Assembly: GCF_001469895.1 (NCBI RefSeq)
Contig: NZ_LOPY01000050.1
Location: 62,001-126,000 of the forward strand
From: Pseudoalteromonas sp. XI10
GTDB taxonomy: Bacteria; Pseudomonadota; Gammaproteobacteria; Enterobacterales; Alteromonadaceae
Direction of reading: 5' to 3'
Length of the DNA stretch: 64,000 nt
A model generated the notes under the pieces. That model saw only the letters and a program-made list of their open reading frames with translations, was not told the DNA's origin and ran no database searches. Position numbers and translations under genes: made by a program. This document shows positions 16,001 to 24,799 of this stretch, piece after piece (positions within the stretch are counted from its first letter, which is position 1; each line of letters starts with the position of its first letter).

Positions 16001-18365
16001 AGAAGTTATCAGCTGTTTCATCCATTATAAAGCCAGCTTTTGCAGCTAATCCCACATTAATGCGACCTGCACCCGAACGATAGATTTTCGCATCAGCAAC
16101 AACATCACTTTCGCTGTTTAAACGGTGATATTTAACAACGTTTTCAGCTGTCATTGATAGCGCAGATTGAATTTCAGCTGCGGTCCACTCTGGGTGAATT
16201 TGACGTAGTAACGCCATTGAACCTGCAACATGTGGTGATGCCATCGACGTGCCGCTAATTGCAGCGTAATCTTGGCCATGTGGCGTTACAAATGGATGTT
16301 CATCAGAGTAAGCCGCGTAAATATCAACACCAGGAGCAGCGAGCGTAGGAGCAAGCACTTCAACATTAGAATAAGACGGGCCTCGTGATGAGAATGTCGC
16401 CAACCAATCCGCATCTTCTGCATCAACACGACGCTCAATCACTGTTGGTTTGATAGTGATCATATGACCAAGTTCTGAGTAACTATCTACCCAATCTTCT
16501 AGGCCATCTTCTGGATAAACACCATTCCATTGGTCATAAGTAAAGTGAACACCTGGTAATGAGTAACCTTCAGCCACAGTGCCTTGATCGCGGTCACGGT
16601 TAAACATGATGAAACCATCTGCACCACCAGCTTTTACATGATCAACTTTTGCAGTACGCGCATTGGCTGCTGAATCATTTGGATCGTGACGTTGACAGAT
16701 AACAATAACATTCGTGCTACCATCAGCCGCGCCCGCGATTTCAGTACCATCTTTGTAGAAATTGAAGGTATTTTCTGGGTAATCTGCTGTACAGTAACCG
16801 TTGTAATCTTTAAAACCATTTACGTCTTCGTAATCTTTAGCCCAAACAACAACACCGGTAATTTCTTCGCTATTAATTGAACCACCAACAAGGCCAGTTT
16901 CTGACCAGCTAGGTACTTCTGAACCCAGAGTTTCGTCAGCAAAGCCAGCAAATTCAACGGCAGTTTCAACAGCCACAGTGCGACCATGTGTTGTTGCTGC
17001 AACTTGTGCAAGCCAAGGTGATGAATTATCTAAGTAACCAAAACACTCAGCCGCGCCACATGCTTGACCACTGTTACCTGCTGCCGCGGCAACGTTAATG
17101 CCCGCTTCACGCGCTGCTAAGAATGCAAGTTGTACTGGATCGGCCCACACATTAGAATCAGCACCACCAATTGAGAAGTTGATTACATCAACACCATCAG
17201 AAATTGCATCTTCAATACCCGCTACAAGTGCTTCGCCAGGACAGCCTGCGTATTCGTCACTTGATGGATAACATACTTGATAAGCAATGATATTTGCGTG
17301 CGGTGCAACACCTGATATTTCAGGGAATAAGCCTTCTTTTAAGATATTACCATCGGTGTTTTCACCAAAGCTCGGAAGCATAAACGGTACATCTTTAACC
17401 ACGTTACCAGCTGCTGTTGAAGCTACGTGTGAGCCGTGACCTTGGTAGTCTTCACCAATTGCAGGCCAGCCTGGGATCATGGCATCAAATGCATCCGTGA
17501 TCACATCATAAGAACGCACACCGATTAATTTATTATTACATTGGATTTCTTCAGGCTCTTCAACACAGTCACCGACATAAACACCTGGACCAAACGGGTT
17601 TTCATGCTCGTAACCATCGCCGCCAACAGCCGCAAATGAAGGGTGATCTGAGTTAATACCGGTATCGATGATACCAACGATTTGGCCTTCACCTTTACCC
17701 TTGATACCACTAGGAACGCTTGAGCCATCCCAAATTTGATCAGCACCGATATGCTTAGGGCCTTCATCAGAAAGAAGATCATAATTCTTCGAACGCATTA
17801 CAGAAACAACTGCACCAAGCTCTGCAACGCGCATCGCTTCCTGCTCTGTCATTTTTACAGAGAAACCATTCAATGCTTTAGTGAATTGACGGCGCATGTC
17901 TGTGCGGCCCGTTACTGCTGTCACGCTTTGCATTACAGTACGTTGTTTTGAAAGTAGTTTGTTTTGATAATCAGTTACGGCAGAGACCGCCGCTTGACCT
18001 TTCTCAAATACTTTTGAAACGCCTTGCGCTTGAAGTGATTGTGATAATGACGAGGTTAAATCTCGTGCTTCTAGCGCTACTGAATTATCACGTAAACGAA
18101 TGATATAAATATGCTCGCCATCTATGCCTTCTTCAGCGAATTTATTTGCTTTACTATTTAGCTGAACGTTAAGACCATCGTTTTGTAGCATGTTGCTAGA
18201 GTCACCTTGGTTAAACTCTTTGCTAAACGCTTTTACTTCTTCAAATGTGATATTAGGTGCTTTTAATTGGTGTTTAACTTGATTGTTATCTACACCCACT
18301 GCATGAGCAGCACTGGCACTATAGAGAGCTGCGGCAACAGCAATCGAAAGTGTTTTCACTTGCAT
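13044..18365 (-). CDS. large secreted subtilisin-like (S8) serine protease with GlyGly-CTERM-like tail
   Basis: The 1773-residue protein has a signal peptide (ending SAAHAVG), an I9-type propeptide (about 80-195), and a peptidase S8 domain with Asp234 (IIDTG), His310 (GHGSH), Asn431 (AAAGNSG) and Ser707 (SGTSMASPHVAG). A PA-type insertion lies between His and Ser (about 490-640). After Ser come beta-sandwich regions, a cadherin-like segment ending VEAVNDAPV, and a PKD-like domain (about 1650-1740). The C-terminus, SSSGSLAWLTVLLAGFAG plus RRRVKRG, has the small-residue/helix/Arg-cluster layout of GlyGly-CTERM signals processed by rhombosortase. It is probably a surface-exposed or type II-secreted protease for scavenging marine protein. 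Confidence 0.93.
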   Translation of the reverse strand: MQVKTLSIAVAAALYSASAAHAVGVDNNQVKHQLKAPNITFEEVKAFSKEFNQGDSSNMLQNDGLNVQLNSKANKFAEEGIDGEHIYIIRLRDNSVALEARDLTSSLSQSLQAQGVSKVFEKGQAAVSAVTDYQNKLLSKQRTVMQSVTAVTGRTDMRRQFTKALNGFSVKMTEQEAMRVAELGAVVSVMRSKNYDLLSDEGPKHIGADQIWDGSSVPSGIKGKGEGQIVGIIDTGINSDHPSFAAVGGDGYEHENPFGPGVYVGDCVEEPEEIQCNNKLIGVRSYDVITDAFDAMIPGWPAIGEDYQGHGSHVASTAAGNVVKDVPFMLPSFGENTDGNILKEGLFPEISGVAPHANIIAYQVCYPSSDEYAGCPGEALVAGIEDAISDGVDVINFSIGGADSNVWADPVQLAFLAAREAGINVAAAAGNSGQACGAAECFGYLDNSSPWLAQVAATTHGRTVAVETAVEFAGFADETLGSEVPSWSETGLVGGSINSEEITGVVVWAKDYEDVNGFKDYNGYCTADYPENTFNFYKDGTEIAGAADGSTNVIVICQRHDPNDSAANARTAKVDHVKAGGADGFIMFNRDRDQGTVAEGYSLPGVHFTYDQWNGVYPEDGLEDWVDSYSELGHMITIKPTVIERRVDAEDADWLATFSSRGPSYSNVEVLAPTLAAPGVDIYAAYSDEHPFVTPHGQDYAAISGTSMASPHVAGSMALLRQIHPEWTAAEIQSALSMTAENVVKYHRLNSESDVVADAKIYRSGAGRINVGLAAKAGFIMDETADNFLAADPYNGGTPHKLNLPNLVNFSCAPECQWVRTIKATEDGTWTVSHEDVENWAFDVNTQTAQNGVNIDIFPKTFTLKKGETQTIIVKASIMDTQDWFSNSEVELHTNLVFQAEEADIPDAHWPVAFKYDRGNLPSSLETTAHSNVGTYVAKGIVLPSVEAPVARAYEPVKADITTVTLPKDDDRTFPWAMNRTDDVDAADILDEATFTKFVTVPANSKRFIAETVGVESELEGTLNVGNPILYVGKDYNGDGIVQPQDEILCVSNHKIYKNFCNINNPEEGEYWVVAYNTNQSSVDAVEETFELATAVVSDQVASGMTASLPGSDGQNTVEMTVDWDMDLDADSVYYSLLDVGTSAVNHGNLGSIPFKLNRGNDVAHLDAPYTGAKVGDMVPYTFEVLANNSGVDREFSLELDIPAGLDVKAENVMVSTASEINVEIADGKVIVTGTQADTRDVEPDYIVTDNITDEMCRTPDFGNSNPGGYVDLSEFGITPILSGFDENNLYNSRSGYSLPIASFYNGAYDTFSLYNNTENTNIQNSIIQIRGMGTVNTNGSRYFYPVHNPFPYNSFPYENMGPLWRGWEFTDNGLLRSVMSVGLSSNEGISLASTTTGWGIIEWDNASDYDDPVYDRTTGKYTYTKRDNSFDFQVLFNANTRFGKGEHEIYYAYDNLDYGSTRPAGSIGLQGFRGAQYQYGPLENYRGIQIAYNNLDEVISDGYVVCMDYVGPESSQFEVTAWAEVTPSAAGQTLEVAAKAAISGLNDMTSTATLAIPGNITVVALDDMVTTEETPISFDVHHIDEKNSKNEISVISDDVTYEVDGDTVTITPNENFSGETEVTVMVSDIEYPSDAASTTFMLTVEAVNDAPVVAVEASAQQVTEGSVITLDASASHDLDNDELTFSWEGPGTIASPTSAITEVSGLTAGEHQFTVTVSDGVEPMELGVAVTVTAQETTVVPEEKAKSSSGSLAWLTVLLAGFAGVRRRVKRG

Positions 18366-18551
18366 AAGTATCCCCTGGATAGTTAGTTAGAGTAATTATT
18401 CAAGCTATGTGAACATCCATTTCACTGCTTGCGACTACAATATAACCACAAGAAGTTTTAAAAATGACGTACATTCGTGTAGCGTTTTGTACACACTGTT
18501 AACATTTAAATTACCAGGAAAGCATCAATATTTAGTTTTTCTTTACAATAA

Positions 18552-18800
18552 ATAGAAAAGAGAGGCGGCGCATATTATTTAGGTGAAGTTGAAGGGCTTA
18601 GTTGTCTTGGTGAACGCTCAGTACAATCTGGTGGTTATAACCCTACAGAGGTAAATAATATTGCTATTGAGCAGCTAAAACTTGAAGTAGTAAATAGAGG
18701 TGGCAATGGTTACTTAGTTGAGAGTTGTAAAGACTTTACCAGTGACTACCAAGACTGTGATTTTGCAACCTTGTGTTCTGGTAAAGCCTATAGTTTTTAG
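18552..18800 (+). pseudogene. remnant of an RcsF-like lipoprotein gene
   Basis: An 82-codon open frame without a start codon or signal peptide runs from just after a TAA at 18549-18551 to TAG at 18798-18800. Its product contains GEVEGLSC, then RGGNGYLVESC, then CDFATLCSGKAY. This order of four cysteines and small residues resembles the C-terminal domain of RcsF (GESC, ANAVxLxxC, GCxxxAxCxGxA). The N-terminal lipoprotein part is missing, so it looks like a decayed gene. It abuts the 3' end of the sulfatase gene on the opposite strand. The RcsF relation is by motif spacing only. Confidence 0.5.
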
Positions 18801-20323
18801 CGGTTTAACGCTTGCTGTGAAATCATTTCAGCAACACTACCCACTTGTACTGACATACTCTCTTGGCTAGGTGGAAAAGCCTTAAAAGTTTTTACAAACT
18901 CTGCAATTTGATTACCTGCTGGGCCTAAAATCCAACTACGGTTTTCTGCCCACTCATCATACCCCCTAGCATCAATGAAACGCTCAAATGGATCCATTTT
19001 TAGGTTAATAATATAAGGTGTAGTAAGGGCTTGCTGTGTAGACCTAAACCAATGATTTTGTTCCGTAAAGATTAACTTCCAGTCACCGTAACGCATTCCA
19101 TGAAAGGTCGTTTCGGTGAAATAATAGAACTCTTTACGCTTTGTTTTACCATTGTTTAGTAAGATATCACTTTGATCGAAACCATCTAAATGAACCTTAT
19201 ACTTTTGACCATTAATCTTAGTGCCTTTTAATAAATTAGTTTTTAAATCTTTATCACCAACCCACGACATAATCGTTGGCATCCAATCTTCCATTGTCAT
19301 GAACTCACCGGTGCTCACACCTTTAGGAACATGGCCCGGCCATTTAACAACCATAGGTACTCTGAAGCCACCTTCCCAGCCACCAACACCTTTTTCACCA
19401 TGAAATGGCTGATTGCCACCATCAGGCCATGAGTTTGATGCGGCGCCGTTGTCGGTAGAAAACATCACGATTGTGTTATCAGCTACTTTAAGTTCATCAA
19501 GTAAGTTAAGTAACTCACCTACATCATCATCCATTTCGGCCATACCATCAGCATATAAACCAAAGCCAGTTTTGCCGTCATAAGCTTTATTAAGGTTAGT
19601 TTGGTAATGCATACGAGTTGTGTTATGCCAAACAAAGAAAGGTTTATTTTGTTTTACTGCATCACGAATAAAGCGCTTTGATTCCACAAGTACTTCTTGG
19701 TCTAAGTTGCGCTGACGCTCTTTCCCAAATGGGCCAAGATCTTTAATCTCTTGTTTGCCGTTTCCAAGCGCTTTTGAATGAATAACCCCACGCATTTTTA
19801 TACCAAACTTTTCTTGTGTTTTGGCGTCTTGAGGATAATCTTGTTGTTCTGGATATTCACCGGCATTGAGGTGATATAAAATACCAAAAAACTCATCAAA
19901 GCCATGATTTGTAGGTAAGTGTTCATCACGATCACCTAAATGGTTTTTACCAAACTGGCCTGTGACATAACCCTTTGATTTGAGCATAGTTGCTAAGGTG
20001 GGATCTTTCTTTTGCAAGCCTTGCTTCGCGCCAGGAAGCCCTACCGTACTGAGGCCAGTTCGCATTGGATACTGACCTGTGATAAATGCAGCGCGGCCAG
20101 CAGTACACGAGGCCTGTGCATAATGGTCCATAAATATCATGCCATCATTAGCAATTCTATCTATGTTTGGGGTACTGCCTCCCATCATGCCTCGATGATA
20201 GGCACTAATGTTCCACATGCCAACATCATCACCCCAAATAACAAGTACATTGGGTTTATCAGCCGCGAAACTTGGCAAACTAAAGCCTAAAATGGCCAAA
20301 CAGACCAATACGTATTTAAACAT
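18797..20323 (-). CDS. secreted sulfatase (arylsulfatase family)
   Basis: The 508-residue protein has a signal peptide ending SFAA and begins its sulfatase domain with PNVLVIWGDDVG, whose Asp pair binds calcium. The formylglycine motif is C-T-A-G-R at about residues 73-77 (ASCTAGRAAFITGQ), a cysteine-type sulfatase needing oxidation of that Cys by a maturase; no maturase gene is in the window. FSTDNGA and GGWEGGFRVPMVVKWPG are family motifs. I chose ATG at 20323 because AAGGAGAA (revcomp of 20328-20335) is four bases upstream; a GTG one codon earlier is less likely. It probably desulfates algal polysaccharides or aryl sulfates. Confidence 0.9.
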   Translation of the reverse strand: MFKYVLVCLAILGFSLPSFAADKPNVLVIWGDDVGMWNISAYHRGMMGGSTPNIDRIANDGMIFMDHYAQASCTAGRAAFITGQYPMRTGLSTVGLPGAKQGLQKKDPTLATMLKSKGYVTGQFGKNHLGDRDEHLPTNHGFDEFFGILYHLNAGEYPEQQDYPQDAKTQEKFGIKMRGVIHSKALGNGKQEIKDLGPFGKERQRNLDQEVLVESKRFIRDAVKQNKPFFVWHNTTRMHYQTNLNKAYDGKTGFGLYADGMAEMDDDVGELLNLLDELKVADNTIVMFSTDNGAASNSWPDGGNQPFHGEKGVGGWEGGFRVPMVVKWPGHVPKGVSTGEFMTMEDWMPTIMSWVGDKDLKTNLLKGTKINGQKYKVHLDGFDQSDILLNNGKTKRKEFYYFTETTFHGMRYGDWKLIFTEQNHWFRSTQQALTTPYIINLKMDPFERFIDARGYDEWAENRSWILGPAGNQIAEFVKTFKAFPPSQESMSVQVGSVAEMISQQALNR

Positions 20324-20500
20324 CACTTTCTCCTTGAAAACTAACTAAAGCATTCGCCTCAGCTTCAATAATCCCTCGCTTGCAGTTACCTCATACTGCT
20401 TTATTAAGATATATCTACAAGTGATTAATTGTGCATGTTTAATACTATTAGAGCAGTCCCTATTTACAAGTTAAATCTGCATTAACTTTGATTTAAATAT

Positions 20501-20530
20501 AAAAAAACCGAGCATATAAGCTCGGTTTTT
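20501..20530 (-). terminator. intrinsic terminator of gltX
   Basis: ACCGAGC (20507-20513) pairs perfectly with GCTCGGT (20520-20526), loop of six bases. On the minus strand it is followed by TTTTTT. It lies 17 bases past the gltX stop codon. Confidence 0.85.
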
Positions 20531-20546
20531 AAAACTAACATTACGA

Positions 20547-22031
20547 TTAAGCTTGTGGATAATCGCGATATGCACGCTCAATTTTTTTCGCTTGCTTTTT
20601 AGACACACCAAGGTGCGCTAGTGCAACACGTAAACGAGCACGTGATAAGTCAGAACCTAAAATTTCCATCGCATCAAGTACTGAAGTTGAAGATGTCTTA
20701 CCTGTGATAGCCACAAAGATTGGCTCGAGGAAGTCTTTAATCTTCAATTCATGGAAAGTCGCCACTTCTTTTGCGATAGCAAAAATCGCCGGTTTTTCCC
20801 AACTGCGTAAACCTTCTAATTGCCAGATGAAGAACTGTAATGCTTGACGGATTACATCTTCATCAGCTTTACCTGCTGTTAATAGCGCAGGATCATAGCT
20901 TGGAATACCACCGACAAAGTGACCTGCAAGGTCAACCATGTCAGAAAGCGTATTAATACGCGTTTTTGCTTCTGGTAATACTTTGGCGAATAGCTCAGTA
21001 TTAAATTTCCAATCAACAAAACGTTGCATTAGTTCTGCATCAGATAAGTTTTCACGGATCCACATACCGTTTAACCAACTAAGCTTATCGATGTCGAAAA
21101 TAGGGCCACCAAGCGACACACGTTTCATATCAAAGTGTTCAATCATCTCTGCTAACGTGAACTTTTCACGCTCATCAGGCATTGACCAACCCATGCGGCC
21201 TAAATAGTTTAATAGTGCCTCAGGTAGGTAGCCCATCTCTTTATAGTAATTGATTGAAGTTGGGTTTTTACGCTTCGATAACTTTGACTTATCAGGGTTA
21301 CGAAGTAATGGTAAGTGACCTAGTACAGGCGCTTCCCATCCAAAATCTTCGTATAATTTTAATAGCTTAGGCGCTGAATTGATCCACTCTTCACCACGGA
21401 AAATGTGGCTAATTTGCATGTGATGATCATCAACAACGTTGGCAAGGAAGTAAGTTGGGAAACCGTCAGCTTTAAGTAGCACTTGCATGTCTACATTTTC
21501 CCATGGGATCTCAATTTCGCCACGTAGGTAGTCGTTAAACTTGAACGTGCCTTCGCTTGGGATCTTCATACGGATTACGTAAGGCTTACCCGCTTCAAGG
21601 TTTGCTTTAATTTCATCTTCAGAAAGATTTAAACCACGACCATCGTATTTAGGGCGTAGGCCTTCGGCCATTTGCTCTTCACGCATTTGGTCTAGTTCTT
21701 CGCTCGTAGCAAAACAGTAAAAAGCTTTACCCTGTTCAACTAACTGATGCGCAAATTTCTTATATAAATCGCTACGCTCAGATTGACGGTATGGACCAAA
21801 CTCACCGCCTACATCTGGACCGTGATCCCAGTTTAAGCCTAACCATTGTAAGCTATCCATAATAGCTTGCTCTGATTCTGGCGTACTACGAACTTGGTCT
21901 GTATCTTCAATACGTAACACAAACTCACCGCCTTGCTGCTTAGCAAAACAGTAGTTAAATAATGCGATGTATGCAGTACCTAGGTGCGGGTCACCTGTCG
22001 GTGACGGAGCAACACGGGTGCGAATTGTCAT
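20547..22031 (-). CDS. gltX: glutamyl-tRNA synthetase
   Basis: The 494-residue protein attaches glutamate to tRNA(Glu). The class I signature is [16 protein letters not shown] near the N-terminus, and the KMSKS loop is [29 protein letters not shown] and the C-terminal anticodon-binding helices fit bacterial discriminating GluRS. The frame is open further upstream, but the ATG at 22031 ([13 protein letters not shown]) is the family start and has GAGAG before it. It is a single-gene unit ended by a strong terminator. A paralogue lacking the anticodon domain (gluQ) is at 46970. Confidence 0.97.
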   Translation of the reverse strand: MTIRTRVAPSPTGDPHLGTAYIALFNYCFAKQQGGEFVLRIEDTDQVRSTPESEQAIMDSLQWLGLNWDHGPDVGGEFGPYRQSERSDLYKKFAHQLVEQGKAFYCFATSEELDQMREEQMAEGLRPKYDGRGLNLSEDEIKANLEAGKPYVIRMKIPSEGTFKFNDYLRGEIEIPWENVDMQVLLKADGFPTYFLANVVDDHHMQISHIFRGEEWINSAPKLLKLYEDFGWEAPVLGHLPLLRNPDKSKLSKRKNPTSINYYKEMGYLPEALLNYLGRMGWSMPDEREKFTLAEMIEHFDMKRVSLGGPIFDIDKLSWLNGMWIRENLSDAELMQRFVDWKFNTELFAKVLPEAKTRINTLSDMVDLAGHFVGGIPSYDPALLTAGKADEDVIRQALQFFIWQLEGLRSWEKPAIFAIAKEVATFHELKIKDFLEPIFVAITGKTSSTSVLDAMEILGSDLSRARLRVALAHLGVSKKQAKKIERAYRDYPQA

Positions 22032-22111
22032 GGTTATATCTCTCAAAAGACAATTAAAAATTTGCCCAAATGCTAGCACAGCACGGGCTATAATCGAAGT
22101 GAAAAGCCGCT

Positions 22112-22471
22112 TTATGCCGCGACTTTATCTAAATAAGCAATGATATCGTTTGATTCATACAACCAAGTTACTTGGCCGTTTTCTTCAATACGTAAACAAG
22201 GCACTTTCACTTTGCCGCCCTGCTCTAATAGCTCTTGGCGAAATTGCTCGTTACCTTTAGCGTCACGGGTTTCAACTGATAGACCTTGGCGTTTTATAGC
22301 ACGACGTACCTTCACGCAAAATGGACAGGCTTTAAATTGATAAAGCTTAAATTGTGACGTCACTGAATCAAGCGCTGCTTGCTCTGCTGCAGGACGCTTT
22401 TTACTGCGTGGTGTGAATACAAAATCAAAAAACAAAATGATGCGGCCTAACAACCAACGAACAAACTTCAT
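22112..22471 (-). CDS. membrane-anchored glutaredoxin-like protein
   Basis: The 119-residue protein has an N-terminal hydrophobic stretch (about residues 4-20) and then a glutaredoxin domain with a CPFC active site at residues 49-52 and the cis-proline segment KVPCLRI. The C-terminal [12 protein letters not shown] is the usual glutathione-binding helix start. The N-terminal segment suggests inner-membrane attachment with the domain in the cytoplasm. It follows gltX's upstream region and precedes a GGDEF gene; no functional link is evident. Reductase of a specific client is unknown. Confidence 0.85.
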   Translation of the reverse strand: MKFVRWLLGRIILFFDFVFTPRSKKRPAAEQAALDSVTSQFKLYQFKACPFCVKVRRAIKRQGLSVETRDAKGNEQFRQELLEQGGKVKVPCLRIEENGQVTWLYESNDIIAYLDKVAA

Positions 22472-22537
22472 CTTACCTTCTCATGTGGCTCTAAAAATAG
22501 TGGGCAATTTTAACACAGCTAAGCGCGCTGCAACACC

Positions 22538-23509
22538 TTAAAACAGCTCTATAGAATCATCTTGAGGTTTGATTTGCTGAATATCTAACTCTGAATAGGC
22601 AGTGACACAATTACGACCACTGTTTTTAGAATGGTACAAGGCCTGATCGGCTTTTTGGACTAGGCTGGCTACCATTTCAAACTCGTAAATTGGCATAAAA
22701 CCACTACTCACAGTTAAGTTACCAACTTGAGGAAAGGGGTATTCTGCCACACAGCCTCGAAAACGATTTAGGGCATTACGTGCATCGAGCTCGTCACTTG
22801 CTTGAAATAACACAGTAAACTCTTCGCCGCCGTAGCGAAAAACGTAATCTTCAATTCGAAAATTATTTTTTAATAGCTGCGCTACTAACAAGATCACTTC
22901 GTCGCCAATAACGTGCCCATAGTTGTCATTTACGCTTTTAAAATGGTCAATATCGACCATCGCCAAATACCAATGACGTTGCTTTGACTCATGGCTTTCA
23001 TGATCTACAGCGGCATCGGCTGCAATTTCAATCACCTTTTTATCAAAGGTTTGCCTGTTTAAAAGCTCAGTTAAAGGGTCAAGTTGCGACTTATAAAGTA
23101 ACGAAAGTTGATTAGCGTAGATATTTAGCATGTAGATGGCGAGCATGCTACAGCGCTCTGAAAGCTCTTTTTCAGACTCAATGACCAGTACACCAACTAC
23201 ATTGCCCATGTAATAAATGGGCACATAAGTAGAAATAAAACCGTAGTTGCGACTGATGCGAATTTTATTGCGACTGACTTTTTCGATGAGCTCATTGACT
23301 TCGTGTTCACTGAGCTCTTCGATAACCGAATCTTTATTTAGCAGCCTTGCAGGCAGGCCAGGTTTAAAAAACTTGTTAATGTAAATAGCAAAACGAGAAA
23401 ACTCATCTAGTTCACTCACGGCATTAATAAGCGCCTGATCGAGCTCAGGCTCTTCTTCTTGTTGGGTAATTTCTACAACCCAGTCATGTCCGCAAGCGTT
23501 AGCCGCCAT
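22538..23509 (-). CDS. GGDEF diguanylate cyclase with N-terminal GAF-like domain
   Basis: The 323-residue protein has an N-terminal regulatory domain (about 1-150) with a GAF-like FISTYVPIYYMGNVVGVLVIE core, then a GGDEF domain beginning DPLTELLNRQTF. The active site is GGEEF (FRYGGEEFTVLF) and an RxxD inhibitory site (RIED) is five residues before it, so it should be an active, feedback-inhibited cyclase. It is cytoplasmic by sequence. It lies just downstream of proB on the same strand, 64 bases apart. The input signal is unknown. Confidence 0.88.
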   Translation of the reverse strand: MAANACGHDWVVEITQQEEEPELDQALINAVSELDEFSRFAIYINKFFKPGLPARLLNKDSVIEELSEHEVNELIEKVSRNKIRISRNYGFISTYVPIYYMGNVVGVLVIESEKELSERCSMLAIYMLNIYANQLSLLYKSQLDPLTELLNRQTFDKKVIEIAADAAVDHESHESKQRHWYLAMVDIDHFKSVNDNYGHVIGDEVILLVAQLLKNNFRIEDYVFRYGGEEFTVLFQASDELDARNALNRFRGCVAEYPFPQVGNLTVSSGFMPIYEFEMVASLVQKADQALYHSKNSGRNCVTAYSELDIQQIKPQDDSIELF

Positions 23510-23573
23510 CTAAAAAGCCCCCAAAACTGCTTATTACTTTAGTTTAGTTAACTTTATCAGAATTACTAAAAAA

Positions 23574-24677
23574 CTATAACAAAATCATATCATCTCGGTG
23601 AATTACTTCACTGCTTGGTGCAAATGCAAGCAACTGGGTAATTTGTGACGAATGACAGCCTTTAATTTGATCAATTTCTTGATGGTTAAAATTAACCAGG
23701 CCTTTTGCTATACATTGCCCTTGGCTCGTCACTACTTCAATCACATCACCACGTTCAAATTGCCCTCGCACAGTTTTTACGCCTTTTGCCAGTAAGCTTG
23801 CGCCACGCTCTTTTAGCGCAAGGCTTGCGCCATCATCAATCACTAATTGCCCCGAGCTTTTAGGTCCTGCAAGTAACCATTTTTTGCGGCCATCTTTTGG
23901 TGCGGTGAGTTTTAAAAAACGTGTACCAGGGAGCTTGTCGGCCATGCAATTTAAAATCACATTTTTGCCTGCGCCTTTGGCAATAATTACCTCAACACCG
24001 GCGCGACGTGCAATATCGGCCGCTTGCAGTTTGGTAGCCATACCACCGGTACCTAGGGTGGTGCCACTGCCACCAGCGAGCTCTCTTAGCTCATCATTAA
24101 TATGCTCAACTTCGTTGATAAGTGTTGCATTAGCATCAGAGCGAGGATCGCCTGTAAATAAGCCTTCTTGGTCAGTTAACAATAACAGTTTTTCTGCATT
24201 CGCTAATATCGCGACTAAAGCAGATAAGTTATCGTTATCACCCACTTTAATTTCGGCAGTTGCCACGGCGTCGTTCTCGTTAATAATTGGCACCACATTG
24301 TGCGCAAGTAGTGCATTTAAGGTATCGCGGGCATTTAAGTAACGTTCACGGTCTTCTACATCGGCGCGGGTCAGTAGCATTTGTCCAACATTCACACCAT
24401 ACAAAGCAAACAAGCTCTGCCAAATATGAATAAGCTGGCCTTGACCGATAGCTGCAAGCATTTGTTTTTCAATCAAAGAACGACCACAGGGGGTAATGAG
24501 TTGCTCGCGACCTGCAGCAACCGCGCCGCTTGATACTAAAACAACCTGATAACCCTGTTTTTTTAATTCACAACATTGGCGAACAAGTTCAACCATGTGC
24601 GCTTTATCTAATTTGTCGGTACCGCCTGTCAGCACGCTTGTGCCCAGCTTTACAACAACGACGTGTGGCCTTTGCAT
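23574..24677 (-). CDS. proB: glutamate 5-kinase
   Basis: The 367-residue protein catalyses ATP-dependent phosphorylation of glutamate, the first step of proline synthesis. An amino-acid kinase domain ([46 protein letters not shown]) is followed by a C-terminal PUA domain (about 275-365). Length and domain order match enterobacterial ProB, whose proline feedback depends on the kinase domain. Unlike enterobacteria, proA is not adjacent; the next gene downstream is a GGDEF cyclase and nothing resembling ProA is in the window. Confidence 0.95.
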   Translation of the reverse strand: MQRPHVVVVKLGTSVLTGGTDKLDKAHMVELVRQCCELKKQGYQVVLVSSGAVAAGREQLITPCGRSLIEKQMLAAIGQGQLIHIWQSLFALYGVNVGQMLLTRADVEDRERYLNARDTLNALLAHNVVPIINENDAVATAEIKVGDNDNLSALVAILANAEKLLLLTDQEGLFTGDPRSDANATLINEVEHINDELRELAGGSGTTLGTGGMATKLQAADIARRAGVEVIIAKGAGKNVILNCMADKLPGTRFLKLTAPKDGRKKWLLAGPKSSGQLVIDDGASLALKERGASLLAKGVKTVRGQFERGDVIEVVTSQGQCIAKGLVNFNHQEIDQIKGCHSSQITQLLAFAPSSEVIHRDDMILL

Positions 24678-24799
24678 TTGATTTTTATATTCTGTAATTA
24701 AAATAGAGAATTTATATATACCAGCTAACGGTTTTTGAACAAGTTAAAAAAATTCATGCTAGGATCGCGCTCTCGTTTTTTTACTCAATAGCGACACCT

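Noticed and set aside
13044..18365. The S8 protease as a substrate of the nearby sortase
   Set aside because: It has no LPxT-like motif; its tail is of the GlyGly-CTERM type. The LPQTD protein beside the sortase is the clear substrate.
23884..24342. 152-codon ORF antisense to proB
   Set aside because: It lies wholly within a well-conserved kinase gene and has low-complexity composition; shadow of proB codon use.
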